Shown: positions 1-8,035 of the stretch, one piece after another
Layout: each line of letters opens with the position of its first letter
How positions within the stretch are numbered: position 1 is the stretch's first letter
Assembly (NCBI RefSeq): GCF_004001065.1
Contig: NZ_BIML01000001.1
Span: forward strand, 282,513-346,512
Length of the DNA: 64,000 bases
Reading direction: 5' to 3'
DNA from: Paenibacillus xylaniclasticus
Lineage (GTDB): Bacteria > Bacillota > Bacilli > Paenibacillales > Paenibacillaceae
Program-made: the position numbers and the translations under genes
Notes under the pieces: model-generated
Told to the model about the DNA's origin: nothing
Databases searched by the model: none
What the model saw: the letters and a program-made list of their open reading frames with translations, nothing else

Positions 1-270
1 CCAAATAAAGAATTGATCGATATTGAATCTTCCAGAAAGAAAAAAGATGAACGAGAATTAAATGAATTTAAAAAATTGGTATTAGAATCAGGTGAAACAA
101 GAATAACTGAATTACAGAAGATAATGAGTGTTCGAAACGAGAAAGTGAAGAAGTTAATGACTCAACTAATCAATATTGGCTGGATAAAACAACACAAATC
201 GAGAGCAAAAGGGTATGAATTACTGTTGAACGACGTAGAGCGTAAACGTGAATTAGAAAGATTGAGGTGA
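1..270 (+). CDS. Partial small DNA-binding protein, winged-helix-like
   Basis: The frame is open at the left edge (codons before the TTG at 13 carry no stop), so the true start may lie outside the window; 85 codons are seen from that TTG. The product is highly charged (K/E/R-rich), and its middle (ITELQKIMSVRNEKVKKLM, then LINIGWIK) has the look of a helix-turn-helix followed by a wing, as in small phage regulators. The stop at 268-270 lies just before the next gene's start (276), so the two are probably co-transcribed and coupled. Its exact role is unknown; a middle-gene regulator or accessory DNA-binding protein of the phage is an inference. Confidence 0.45.
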   Translation, partial: PNKELIDIESSRKKKDERELNEFKKLVLESGETRITELQKIMSVRNEKVKKLMTQLINIGWIKQHKSRAKGYELLLNDVERKRELERLR

Positions 271-275
271 TTTGT

Positions 276-491
276 ATGATTATTAAAATCTGCGGAGTTC
301 CTATTGAAGAAGTAGTTGAAAAAGGAATCGATATTAAGGCGAATATTGTTGATGCTTGGGAATTGGTTCACGTACCAGTAAACGTAGGGTTAGGTGCAGC
401 AAATGTAGATATTAATCCAACGAACTTCCCCTTCCATCTCATTCATATGATGAAACCCCACTTTAATACATTAGTTGATTTTCTGTTTTAA
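276..491 (+). CDS. Small hypothetical phage protein
   Basis: A 71-aa product from ATG 276, chosen because GAGGTGA lies 5 nt upstream; an in-frame GTG at 267 has no ribosome site. I do not recognise the family. It begins with a hydrophobic MIIKICGVPIEEV stretch, contains no clear transmembrane segment and ends in VDFLF. It follows the charged HTH-like gene by 5 nt and is closed by a terminator hairpin at 490-512, so the two genes form the end of one transcription unit. Confidence 0.55.
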   Translation: MIIKICGVPIEEVVEKGIDIKANIVDAWELVHVPVNVGLGAANVDINPTNFPFHLIHMMKPHFNTLVDFLF

Positions 492-512
492 GAGTCCAAT
501 AGGACTCTTTTT
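490..512 (+). terminator. Intrinsic terminator
   Basis: AAGAGTCC, loop AATA, GGACTCTT followed by a T-rich run. It directly overlaps the stop of the preceding gene and separates it from the next transcription unit. Confidence 0.85.
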
Positions 513-522
513 ATATTTTATA

Positions 523-610
523 TTGACTTTTAAGGGTGAAAGTTGATATGCTAAATATGTAAGTTGGTGGTAAATGGTAGACAGCCACCTCCCTCCAACT
601 TACCGAATTT
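523..610 (+). promoter_or_regulatory. Candidate promoter and structured leader
   Basis: TTGACT at 523-528 and TATGCT at 547-552 (18-nt spacing, 4 of 6 at -10) resemble a sigma-A promoter. The sequence that would follow carries a strong dyad: GTAAGTTGG (559-567) pairs with CCAACTTAC (595-603), and GGTGG (566-570) could alternatively pair with CCACC (585-589). This mutually exclusive pairing in a 5' leader could be regulatory, or simply an mRNA-stabilising hairpin. The -10 is weak, so a phage-specific promoter is possible. Confidence 0.4.
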
Positions 611-658
611 TAAAGAGAGGGTGGTTAAAAATAAAATTATGAAAATAGGTGAGATTAA

Positions 659-886
659 ATGGGGAAATATAAAAGAATGAATGCTCAGGATGTGTATTAC
701 GATGGGCTTATTGATAACCAATATGAAATGTTCTGTGAGGAAACCCAAACACTATGTAGAAATAGAAAATCTATAAATGATATCGGTTGGGGAATATTAA
801 AAAGTGATACTAGATATATAGAAGAAGATGATTGGGATGATGTCATTTCATTCAAAACAAAAACAGAAAAAAAGAAACATAGATAA
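659..886 (+). CDS. Small acidic hypothetical protein, possibly frameshifted
   Basis: A 75-aa product from ATG 659, preceded by AGGTGAGATTAA. It is tyrosine- and aspartate-rich in the middle (DTRYIEEDDWDD) and ends in a lysine run. I do not recognise it. The reading frame stops soon after a seven-A tract at about 869-875. Adding one A would continue it for about 28 codons into the frame of the overlapping 837-962 ORF, ending RNLDSLYKG, and give a protein of about 102 aa. Either the gene has lost one base in the homopolymer, or the two ORFs are separate overlapping genes. Confidence 0.5.
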   Translation: MGKYKRMNAQDVYYDGLIDNQYEMFCEETQTLCRNRKSINDIGWGILKSDTRYIEEDDWDDVISFKTKTEKKKHR

Positions 887-962
887 GATCATTGATGAAA
901 TCTATTCTTCTCCCGAGGAGAAAGAATACTGGCGTAATCTTGATTCATTGTATAAAGGTTAG
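837..962 (+). CDS. Overlapping short ORF, probable C-terminal part of the 659 gene
   Basis: A 41-codon ORF starting ATGATG inside the preceding gene in another frame, with no good ribosome site. Its second half (DEIYSSPEEKEYWRNLDSLYKG, quoted from about residue 20) reads like a genuine acidic protein tail, while its first part is the out-of-frame shadow of the 659 gene. The most economical reading is that it is the C-terminus of that gene, displaced by a one-base loss in the poly-A tract at about 869-875. Confidence 0.35.
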   Translation: MMSFHSKQKQKKRNIDKIIDEIYSSPEEKEYWRNLDSLYKG

Positions 963-1017
963 TTTTAAATGTTGAATATGACAGTTAAATTAAAATAGTT
1001 TGCAAGGAGGAATAGTT

Positions 1018-3657
1018 ATCGCTTTAAATAAACAAGTACATATCTATAGTTTAGACACAAGTTCATTTTACACTGATGAAGAAATGAAGATACATAAACG
1101 TTTGACCAAAGCATATTTATTTAAAAGCAAACTCAGGAGATTGAAGGAAGATAATCACACTTCTCTTTCGTACATACTTAAAATCAATAATCATATTACA
1201 AATGTTAATCGTAAAATAAAAAAATATAAAAATATGTTTTATATGTTATTTCGCAATTTTGAAGGTATCAGAAAACTAAGACCAGATGAATTATCCGCAA
1301 AAAATATAATTTCAGTCTTTGATTCGGTTCTAACAAGAACGCTCGGCATTCAGCCGAATAGTATATCCACAGATATCATTATAGTCCAGACATATTTCTT
1401 CGACGTATTAGAAGATATTATTATTGATGGCTTCACACTGCATGAAGAAAAATATGTTTGTTTTACGGCGAGCGCAGGTCAGATTCGTACAAAGAAAACA
1501 GTATTTATTAAAGAATCAATCTATGATCGTTATAAGTACTCTTTAATGTGTGGATTAACAATTGAGAAAATAAATAACTTAGGCGGAGTAAACGTTAATA
1601 AATATCTTGCTTATCTTGCACTTTGCAACTCTGCTACTGATGAATGGAAGGATTTCGATATCACAAAAACCATTGTAGTAGACGACATGGAAACAATCGT
1701 CCAGACACTTGTAGATCATGTGGATGAAAAGACATACAGTGTAACTAGAAAAGTTATGGATGTTCCAATAAATCATACAGATGGATGCGGAATGATCTTG
1801 CCTAGAATAAGTAGAAAAAGTATGATGATTAGACTTCCTTGGGTAAAAGGCTTACTTGTCCCATTTCCTTTTGACAAATTTATTCGTGAAGCGAATAGAG
1901 GGTCATCTCAAAAATATGGGTTAGTAAAAGATATATATGGTAAAGAGTGGGATATTCTGAAAGACGGTATTCAGATTATCTTCACAAGGAGTCAGTTCAA
2001 AATGTCGAAGTATTATTCATCATGGAGCGAATATCAAGATCTTTTCATCAAACACAAATGTCAAGCTGGAAAATGTAACGAAGAAGAAGATATAATTGAT
2101 GATGCTAAAATAAATTATCAAATGTTGCAAACTTTAAATAATATGACTGATGAGGAATTATTATCTTTATCTTTAACAACTCAAGAAACAATTAAGAAAA
2201 TTGGTTCAGACCGAGAAACAATGCTTAAGGTACTCGGCGTAAGGAAAGCAAATGAAAATAAAAACTTTTATCAGCAAGCGCTAGAAATTTACCCAGAACT
2301 TCTATCTGATACATATTCAAAAGAAATCTTAAAACAAGTAAAGAAGAGTATTGTAAAGCACAGCAAAGAAGGAAAACTTTTCATCAATGGTAAATACACG
2401 TTTATCTGTCCTGATCTGTACGCTTTCTGCGAATATCTTATAAAGGGCGATAAGAATCCAAGAGGGTTATTAAGAGACGGGGAAGTTTATTGTAATCTGT
2501 ACTCAGATGGTATCGAACTTGACTGTCTTCGTAGCCCACATTTATACAGAGAACATGCAATTAGAATAAATGTTATAAATAAGGAGAGAAGACGATGGTT
2601 TATCACCAAAGGTTTATATACAAGTTGTCATGATGCGATCAGCAAGATATTGCAGTTCGATGTAGATGGCGACAAGAGCCTTGTGTGCGCCGACGAGGTA
2701 TTAGTAAAGTCCGCGAAGTCTCATATGGAAGGGATTGTCCCACTCTATTACAGCATGGCTGCTGCTAAAGCCAATATAATCGACAATCGTGCAATATATA
2801 ATGGACTGAAGGCTGCTTACACAGGTGGAAATATTGGCGAGATTAGTAATGACATTACAAAGATATGGAATAGCAATAACATTGATTTAGAAGTTATCAA
2901 GTGGCTATGCGCGGAAAACAATTTTGTTATCGATTACGCAAAAACGTTATACAGGCCAACGAGACCAGAAGAAAAGAAGAAAACAATTACATCCTACACA
3001 AAACAAAAGACACCTCATTTCTTTATCTATGCAAAGGATAAAAAGCTGAAAGACGTTGAACCAATTAATAATAGCGTAGTCAATCGACTAGGAAATATTA
3101 TCCCTAACCCAAGATTGAACTTTACAGCTAAGAATTTAGGCAAATTCAATCCTATTGTACTTATGCATAATCTTGATACAGAACTACAACAAGATATTAT
3201 TGAAAAGTATACTGAACTAGATCTTAAAAAGAGATTTATGTCAATGGAACCAAAGAATGAAGATGAAACTTCTAGTGATTCTCTGTATATTTACACAGAT
3301 ATTCGGAACAAACTCTTGGAAGTATGCAATGATCCGATTAAAGTGACTGATGTGTTAGTTAAATATTTGTACATACATAAGAAAAGTAGCTATAAGACTA
3401 CGTTGTGGTCAAGTTTTGGCGATATCATTGTTCAAAACATAAAAAACAACATTGAAAATAAACTTAGTGATGGTTATATCCTTTGTCAAGATTGTGGAGT
3501 GCGAGTCAAAGTAGTTAAGCAGCGTCAATCCAGATGTGACATATGTCAACATAAAATAAATATAATAAACGCTAGAAAAAGAAAAAAGAAATTTAAACAG
3601 AAAATAATAAATAAAAACTCAGCGTTCCACCCTATCGTGTCAAAACCGCATAGTTAA
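1018..3657 (+). CDS. yonO: YonO-type phage RNA polymerase (single-chain, DxDGD)
   Basis: About 879 aa. The sequence carries F-DVDGD-KSLV at residues 548-552, the three-aspartate metal-binding signature shared by the largest subunit of multisubunit RNA polymerases and by the single-chain QDE-1/YonO group. A C-terminal zinc ribbon follows (C823-x2-C826-x13-C840-x2-C843). Length and the HU gene just downstream match YonO/YonN of SPbeta, where YonO transcribes late genes. So this is very probably the late-gene polymerase for the operon to its right. Start choice: AAGGAGG occupies 1004-1010, so a TTG at 1000 would put the ribosome site inside the gene; ATC at 1018, 7 nt downstream, is the best-placed codon. 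GTT 1015 or ATA 1012 are worse. A non-canonical ATC start is inferred, not proven. Confidence 0.85.
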   Translation: MALNKQVHIYSLDTSSFYTDEEMKIHKRLTKAYLFKSKLRRLKEDNHTSLSYILKINNHITNVNRKIKKYKNMFYMLFRNFEGIRKLRPDELSAKNIISVFDSVLTRTLGIQPNSISTDIIIVQTYFFDVLEDIIIDGFTLHEEKYVCFTASAGQIRTKKTVFIKESIYDRYKYSLMCGLTIEKINNLGGVNVNKYLAYLALCNSATDEWKDFDITKTIVVDDMETIVQTLVDHVDEKTYSVTRKVMDVPINHTDGCGMILPRISRKSMMIRLPWVKGLLVPFPFDKFIREANRGSSQKYGLVKDIYGKEWDILKDGIQIIFTRSQFKMSKYYSSWSEYQDLFIKHKCQAGKCNEEEDIIDDAKINYQMLQTLNNMTDEELLSLSLTTQETIKKIGSDRETMLKVLGVRKANENKNFYQQALEIYPELLSDTYSKEILKQVKKSIVKHSKEGKLFINGKYTFICPDLYAFCEYLIKGDKNPRGLLRDGEVYCNLYSDGIELDCLRSPHLYREHAIRINVINKERRRWFITKGLYTSCHDAISKILQFDVDGDKSLVCADEVLVKSAKSHMEGIVPLYYSMAAAKANIIDNRAIYNGLKAAYTGGNIGEISNDITKIWNSNNIDLEVIKWLCAENNFVIDYAKTLYRPTRPEEKKKTITSYTKQKTPHFFIYAKDKKLKDVEPINNSVVNRLGNIIPNPRLNFTAKNLGKFNPIVLMHNLDTELQQDIIEKYTELDLKKRFMSMEPKNEDETSSDSLYIYTDIRNKLLEVCNDPIKVTDVLVKYLYIHKKSSYKTTLWSSFGDIIVQNIKNNIENKLSDGYILCQDCGVRVKVVKQRQSRCDICQHKINIINARKRKKKFKQKIINKNSAFHPIVSKPHS

Positions 3658-3698
3658 AGGGATTTTTATAATAACAAAATATTTAATAATGGTATTTA

Positions 3699-3745
3699 AG
3701 GGAGTAATAATCTGATGTACAAAGTGAAGAGAATTTTACTTCCCT
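3699..3745 (+). promoter_or_regulatory. Leader hairpin upstream of the HU gene
   Basis: AGGGAGTAA (3699-3707) can pair with TTACTTCCCT (3736-3745) with one bulge, placing a ribosome-site-like AGGGAG in a stem 28 nt before the real HU ribosome site (AAAGGGAG). No T-run follows, so it is unlikely to be a terminator. Function unknown. Confidence 0.3.
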
Positions 3746-3773
3746 AATAATAATCTAAAGGGAGAAATGAAAA

Positions 3774-4046
3774 ATGAATAAAACTGATTTGATCAATAAA
3801 GCGGCAGAGATTTCTGAGTTATCCAAGAAGGATACTACTAAAGTACTTGACGCTGTACTTGAAGTGATTAGTGATGCACTTGCATCTGGCGAAGATGTAA
3901 GGCTAGTAGGGTTCGGTAATTTTGAAGTTCGCGAACGTGCAGCGCGTAAGGGACGCAACCCGCAGACGAACGAAGAAATTGAGATTCCTGCAAGTAAATC
4001 ACCTGCATTTAAAGCAAGCAAATCGTTAAAAGAAAAAGTTAAATAA
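3774..4046 (+). CDS. HU-family histone-like DNA-binding protein
   Basis: A 90-aa protein with all HU hallmarks: [12 protein letters not shown] at the N-terminus, the conserved [17 protein letters not shown] core, GRNPQT at the tip of the DNA-binding arm and [16 protein letters not shown] near the C-terminus. HU dimers bend and compact DNA without strict sequence preference. The gene follows the RNA polymerase gene directly, the same pairing as YonO and HU-like YonN in SPbeta, and may organise phage DNA during late transcription or packaging. ATG 3774 is preceded by AAAGGGAGAAATGAAAA. Confidence 0.95.
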   Translation: MNKTDLINKAAEISELSKKDTTKVLDAVLEVISDALASGEDVRLVGFGNFEVRERAARKGRNPQTNEEIEIPASKSPAFKASKSLKEKVK

Positions 4047-4146
4047 ATACATATATTAAAACCCCTCTTTTTCATACATAGATAAAAATGGAGGACGTGT
4101 CTCGCGTTCTCCCCCATCCTACCTTGAAAGGTAATGACGCTTACTT

Positions 4147-5340
4147 ATGAAAAAAGTTCTCGTTGATACAAATTGCTTGATAGATGGATTTGAAATTAAA
4201 GAAGAATATACATATGTACTACTATCTCATGTCAACAGAGAATTGGATAAGCATAAGATTTATGGCGACGGAGACCTAAAGTATCGTTCTCGTCGTGCTG
4301 TTCGCTTTATCGAAGACAATGAAGATAAGTTCGAATTTGATATTAGAGACTACAATGTTCAATTTGGCTCTGGATTTGATAATGAATACACAGACAATAA
4401 GATTATTCAAGCATGTCTAGATAATGACTATTCCTTAATGACGAGAGACTTGCTGCTAAAACAAAAGGCTCGAATGTATGGTGTTGAGTTGGTAGAATAT
4501 AGTGACGGAGATGAAGTATTCAAGGATTATACAGGCGTTCTAGAGGTCGAATTAACAGATTCTCAACAGTCACACTTGTACGAAAATCTCAACATTAATA
4601 CATATGGTCTAGTTAAAAACCAATACTTAATTGTAAAAAATAAGAACGGAGACTATATCGATAAATTTAGATGGAATGGGAAAGAGCACGCTCATATAAA
4701 ATGGAAAAAGGTTTCAAGTCGCTATTTAGGCGATTCGAAGCCACGTAACCAGCGTCAAGAACTTCTATTTAATATGTTGCAAGATGATAATATAACAGTA
4801 AAAGGTTGCTTCGGTAAATTTGGCAGCGGGAAAGATTATTGTATGATCTCGCATGCTATAAGTTATATTGAGAGTCAAAAATTCGATAAACTTGTATTTT
4901 GCCGAAATCAGATACCTTTACGTGACGCTCCAGAGAGTGGCTTCAGGAAAGGTGACAATTTCGATAAGATGGTTGAGTTCGCTATGCCTCTTGCCGATGC
5001 AGTTGGGGGAGTTGAGATGCTTCGTCTCATGGTTGAAAAAGGACAAGTCGAATTGCAAGATCTCTCTCGTATTCGTGGGCGCGATATAAAGAATGCAATC
5101 ATCTATGTCACTGAGTTCCAAAATAATTCTTCTGAACACGCACGTCTGTTATTGGGTCGAGTTGGCGAGAATTCGCAACTCTGGATTAATGGTGATCTCA
5201 AGCAAACAGATAGAGAAGTGTTTGCAATAAATAGTGGTATCCGAGCGATGACAAAACTACAAGGGAACGATCTTTACGGTCAAGTTACGCTTGATAAGAC
5301 AGAAAGAAGTAAAACCGCTTCTTTGTCAGAATTAATTTAA
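4147..5340 (+). CDS. PIN domain-PhoH ATPase fusion
   Basis: 397 aa. The N-terminus is a PIN-type nuclease fold: VDTNCLID (D7, N9) with later acidic residues in LDNDYSLMTRD near 100. The C-terminal half resembles the PhoH ATPase: P-loop GKFGSGKD at 223-230, RNQIPL, and late motifs ITEFQNNSSEHARLLLGR-type and LWINGDLKQTD. Known PIN-PhoH proteins act as RNA helicase-RNases, so a role in mRNA turnover or late gene control is plausible. The P-loop is odd: the residue after the catalytic lysine is Asp (D230) instead of Thr/Ser, which normally ligates Mg2+. No RBS is obvious close to ATG 4147 apart from GAAAGGTAATG about 20 nt upstream. A terminator follows the gene. Confidence 0.8.
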   Translation: MKKVLVDTNCLIDGFEIKEEYTYVLLSHVNRELDKHKIYGDGDLKYRSRRAVRFIEDNEDKFEFDIRDYNVQFGSGFDNEYTDNKIIQACLDNDYSLMTRDLLLKQKARMYGVELVEYSDGDEVFKDYTGVLEVELTDSQQSHLYENLNINTYGLVKNQYLIVKNKNGDYIDKFRWNGKEHAHIKWKKVSSRYLGDSKPRNQRQELLFNMLQDDNITVKGCFGKFGSGKDYCMISHAISYIESQKFDKLVFCRNQIPLRDAPESGFRKGDNFDKMVEFAMPLADAVGGVEMLRLMVEKGQVELQDLSRIRGRDIKNAIIYVTEFQNNSSEHARLLLGRVGENSQLWINGDLKQTDREVFAINSGIRAMTKLQGNDLYGQVTLDKTERSKTASLSELI

Positions 5341-5347
5341 TCCATTC

Positions 5348-5373
5348 AGACAGGATTTTCTCCTGTCTTTTTT
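5348..5373 (+). terminator. Intrinsic terminator
   Basis: AGACAGGA, loop TTTTC, TCCTGTCT and six T. It lies 8 nt after the PIN-PhoH stop and before the next gene. Confidence 0.9.
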
Positions 5374-5407
5374 GTTGCGTCAAAATATTCTAAGGGAGAA
5401 ATTTTGC

Positions 5408-5563
5408 ATGGCTGATAATAAGAAAAAAGAACTCAATAAAATCAAAGATGATCTTTACGATCTCTATCCTAATGCAATCAGTATTAGCCTGACAATTGAA
5501 GGCGACAAAATTCTGGTGAGTCCAAAAGAGAAGTATGTTGGAGCACCTTCTAACGGGGAGTGA
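5408..5563 (+). CDS. Small hypothetical phage protein
   Basis: 51 aa from ATG 5408, which has AAGGGAGA at a good distance; an upstream in-frame start at 5372 overlaps the terminator hairpin and is rejected. The product is charged (MADNKKKELNKIKDDLYDLYP) followed by a short beta-like segment (AISISLTIEGDKILVSP). It ends 4 nt before the phosphoesterase gene and is likely translated with it. Function unknown. Confidence 0.6.
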   Translation: MADNKKKELNKIKDDLYDLYPNAISISLTIEGDKILVSPKEKYVGAPSNGE

Positions 5564-5567
5564 TTGA

Positions 5568-6800
5568 ATGACCAACTCCTCCGCTTTGCTTGAACTAGGT
5601 ATCAAAAAGCGAAACAAAGAGATTGATATTAGTTGGGAAGAACTTGCATTAAAACATAGTAACGGTAAATTTTGTTCAGGTGAAACATACCGCTGCTGGG
5701 TAAAAAGACAATTAAAATTTAAGGGCGAACTTACTAAGAAGCAAGATTATCACAAAACCAGTGAATCCCCTAGTTATAAAGAAGAAGTCGAAATTCATCG
5801 TGACGGAACACAGAGTTCGAATAAACTTGTTCGCATGTCTATAGAACAAAGTAAGGATGAAAAATTCTTGCTTAAAGCACATGGTTATGATTTGGATTCA
5901 TGGGAACTGATTAGTGCCAAATCAAACATTTGGAATGCTTATTCTAAGAGCGACGGTATTTCTACTCTTTATTCGAGTAAAATTTCAGTTCGTCCAAAAC
6001 GGAATGGTTTCAATTATGACCGATTTATTGAATCATTAAGAGAAATTAAACCTTATTCAGTTCAATATCAAGAAAAATCGCCAATAACTGAAGCACATGA
6101 AAAGCGATTACTTGAAATCTCACTCTACGACACTCATTTTGGAGTATCTGATTATGAATACTATTTCTCGACTCAGCAAAGAATCGCTACTAAGATTGCA
6201 TCAAGACAATGGGAAGAAATTCTCTTTGTTGTTGGACAAGATATGTTGCATAATGACAATTTTCGTGGTCAAACTTCTAGCGGTACTCTAATTGAGACGG
6301 TCGATATGGAAAAAGCATGGGATGATTGTCGTAAGTTCTATGAACCGCTCATTAAACTTGCATTCGAAAATGCTAATAATGTTAAGATTGTATATTCAAA
6401 AGGCAATCATGATGAATCAATGAGTTGGGCATTTGTTCAGCTTTTAAAGGCACTGTTTCCTTTTGCTAAATATGATGATTCATTTACAGAGCGCAAGGCA
6501 CATGTTTTTGGAAATATTTTTATTGGTATTACACATGGAGATAAAGGACGTAAACAGTTGCACAACCTCTTCCCTGTTGAATTTCCTGAGTTATGGGCAA
6601 GAGCCAAGATCCGTGAAGTACATGTCGGACATCTACACGTAGAAGATGGCAGAGATTATTTTGGAATGATGGTTAGAACTCTCGCCACAAGGAATAAGAC
6701 GGACAAGTGGCATCAAGATAATGGTTATATAGGTGCCCATAAGCGCTTTATGTTGTTTGAGTATAGCGAATCTGAATTAGAGAGCATTCACTATGTCTAA
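5568..6800 (+). CDS. Calcineurin-like metallophosphoesterase
   Basis: 410 aa. The C-terminal two thirds carry the ordered metallophosphoesterase motifs: LYDTHFG (DxH), VVGQDMLHNDN (bridging Asp region), SKGNHDES (GNHD), THGDKGR and VGHLHVEDG (GHxH). These bind two divalent metals and hydrolyse phosphoesters. The N-terminal about 170 residues resemble a small HTH region (ISWEELALKHSNGKFCSGETYRCWV, quoted in part) plus a linker. Homologues sit between the DNA-metabolism and packaging genes of large temperate phages; a nuclease or DNA-end processing role is an inference. ATG 5568 follows GGGGAGTGATTGA. The stop overlaps the next gene by 8 nt. Confidence 0.8.
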   Translation: MTNSSALLELGIKKRNKEIDISWEELALKHSNGKFCSGETYRCWVKRQLKFKGELTKKQDYHKTSESPSYKEEVEIHRDGTQSSNKLVRMSIEQSKDEKFLLKAHGYDLDSWELISAKSNIWNAYSKSDGISTLYSSKISVRPKRNGFNYDRFIESLREIKPYSVQYQEKSPITEAHEKRLLEISLYDTHFGVSDYEYYFSTQQRIATKIASRQWEEILFVVGQDMLHNDNFRGQTSSGTLIETVDMEKAWDDCRKFYEPLIKLAFENANNVKIVYSKGNHDESMSWAFVQLLKALFPFAKYDDSFTERKAHVFGNIFIGITHGDKGRKQLHNLFPVEFPELWARAKIREVHVGHLHVEDGRDYFGMMVRTLATRNKTDKWHQDNGYIGAHKRFMLFEYSESELESIHYV

Positions 6801-7029
6801 GTTGAAAGATATCAATGTAATTTTGCTTAATGATTCTGAACTCAAATCCAAAGAAGAAATTATCGCTGATTATTTAGATATTCTTATTACGTGTAGAAAA
6901 GCAGATGAGTTTTATCAATGTTTGTCCATGTTCTATGATGACGTGGTTATGAAAACAGGCGAACTTATTATCGAAAAACAAATACGCAAAAATGCTCAAA
7001 TACTAGATGAGTTAAGAGAAAACCAATAA
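6793..7029 (+). CDS. Small hypothetical protein
   Basis: 78 aa; its start overlaps the end of the phosphoesterase gene, indicating translational coupling. Predominantly helical and acidic (LKSKEEIIADYLDILITCRK), with no recognisable motif. Likely in the same operon as the phosphoesterase. Confidence 0.6.
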   Translation: MSKLKDINVILLNDSELKSKEEIIADYLDILITCRKADEFYQCLSMFYDDVVMKTGELIIEKQIRKNAQILDELRENQ

Positions 7030-7060
7030 CCCCACCCTGTCACAATTAATGGGTATGCAC

Positions 7061-7077
7061 ACTTTCAATTTGAAAGT
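7061..7077. promoter_or_regulatory. Perfect 17-bp palindrome, possible operator
   Basis: ACTTTCAA-T-TTGAAAGT: two perfect 8-bp arms around one base, in the short gap ahead of the ClpP-type protease gene. There is no T-run after it. It has the size and symmetry of a repressor-dimer site, but no promoter is clear beside it. Confidence 0.35.
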
Positions 7078-7086
7078 AGGCCGATG

Positions 7087-7110
7087 CCTCCAACTATAAA
7101 ACATTGGAGG
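7087..7110 (+). promoter_or_regulatory. Ribosome-site-sequestering hairpin before the protease gene
   Basis: CCTCCAA (7087-7093) pairs perfectly with TTGGAGG (7104-7110) across a 10-nt loop. The 3' arm contains the GGAGG ribosome site used by ATG 7120. Folding would block initiation, so synthesis of the protease may be controlled at translation. Confidence 0.55.
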
Positions 7111-7119
7111 AATGAAAAT

Positions 7120-7704
7120 ATGGATCGCTTGTATGAGAAAAACTATTTAGAATTAGTTGAGAGTCTCCCACAGTTCGAAGAGTATTATTTCTGGAGCCAA
7201 CTAAAAAAGCGTCGCATCATTCTGAACAGCGAAGTTAATGATTCGCTTGTAGAACGTGTTATTATGCAAATTATAGAATGGAACGAAGAGGATGCTGATA
7301 AGCCAATCGAGGAAAGAAAAATCATAGAAATAGTATTGAATAGCCCCGGCGGTGACGTATATTTAGGTCTGGTACTTTGCTCTGTAATTGAAAAGTCCAT
7401 TACCCCCATCTTGGCTGCTTCAATGGGAGCATCTATTTTAGCATCTGCTGCAAAACATAAGATGCGCTATGCATATGAAACCTCGAATGTACTCATTCAT
7501 GATGGATCGACAGCCCTCATGGGAACATCTAATAAAGTAAAAGATCATATGCGCTTTCAAGAAGAGAAGGATCGTCAGGTTAAGGATATTATTCTGAGAA
7601 ATTCAAAGATTACTGAAGAGAAATACGACAATATGATTGACCGTGAATGGTGGATTACTGCTAAAGATGCGCTAGAACTAGGTATGATCGATTATATAAT
7701 CTAG
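7120..7704 (+). CDS. ClpP-type serine protease, likely head maturation protease
   Basis: 194 aa with the ClpP fold signature: LNSPGGDVYLG (oxyanion strand and Gly-rich loop), AASMGAS with nucleophile S101, NVLIHDG with H127, and IDREWWITAKDALELGMID providing D174 in the usual spacing. In tailed phages, ClpP-like (S14/S49) proteases often process the prohead; this one sits just upstream of the terminase genes. A second protease/scaffold candidate lies at 14011, so which one matures the capsid is unclear. ATG 7120 is chosen over an upstream ATG at 7084 because of the GGAGG at 7106-7110. Confidence 0.8.
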   Translation: MDRLYEKNYLELVESLPQFEEYYFWSQLKKRRIILNSEVNDSLVERVIMQIIEWNEEDADKPIEERKIIEIVLNSPGGDVYLGLVLCSVIEKSITPILAASMGASILASAAKHKMRYAYETSNVLIHDGSTALMGTSNKVKDHMRFQEEKDRQVKDIILRNSKITEEKYDNMIDREWWITAKDALELGMIDYII

Positions 7705-7772
7705 GGTATAAAAATCCAATTTCATCAGATTGTTTTTATCAAAAAAAATTAGTTAGAAAAGAGTGTGAGCGC

Positions 7773-7997
7773 GTGACTAAAACAAAAGATGAATATGTTA
7801 AAGAAAACTTTAAAAAATGGAAAGAAGTGTACCGATTTCCTGCAGAATATGATTTTTATATTGAAAGCCTACTAGATTTACAGTGGAGCTTCAAAAATAT
7901 TCCTAACGATCATGTGAAAACGAAAAAAGAATTGTTAGATATGATTATGAGAATACAAAACAATTTTCCGCTCAACGCCATAAGGCGCGAGATTTAG
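7773..7997 (+). CDS. Small hypothetical protein
   Basis: 74 aa from GTG 7773, with a modest GAGTGTGAG ribosome site. Helical, aromatic-rich and basic at the C-terminus (PLNAIRREI). Not recognised. It is followed by 214 nt of structured leader and then the putative small terminase gene. Confidence 0.5.
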   Translation: MTKTKDEYVKENFKKWKEVYRFPAEYDFYIESLLDLQWSFKNIPNDHVKTKKELLDMIMRIQNNFPLNAIRREI

Positions 7998-8035
7998 AAG
8001 TGAATTTTGAGATTATAAAAATGTTCGAATCCATT

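Noticed and set aside
1000..1017. TTG at 1000 as the RNA polymerase start
   Set aside because: The AAGGAGG ribosome site lies inside the resulting coding sequence, so translation must begin downstream.
8021..8034. TTCGAATCC resembling a tRNA T-loop
   Set aside because: The flanking bases do not form a T-stem (G-C then T-C mismatch) and no acceptor, D or anticodon arms fit.
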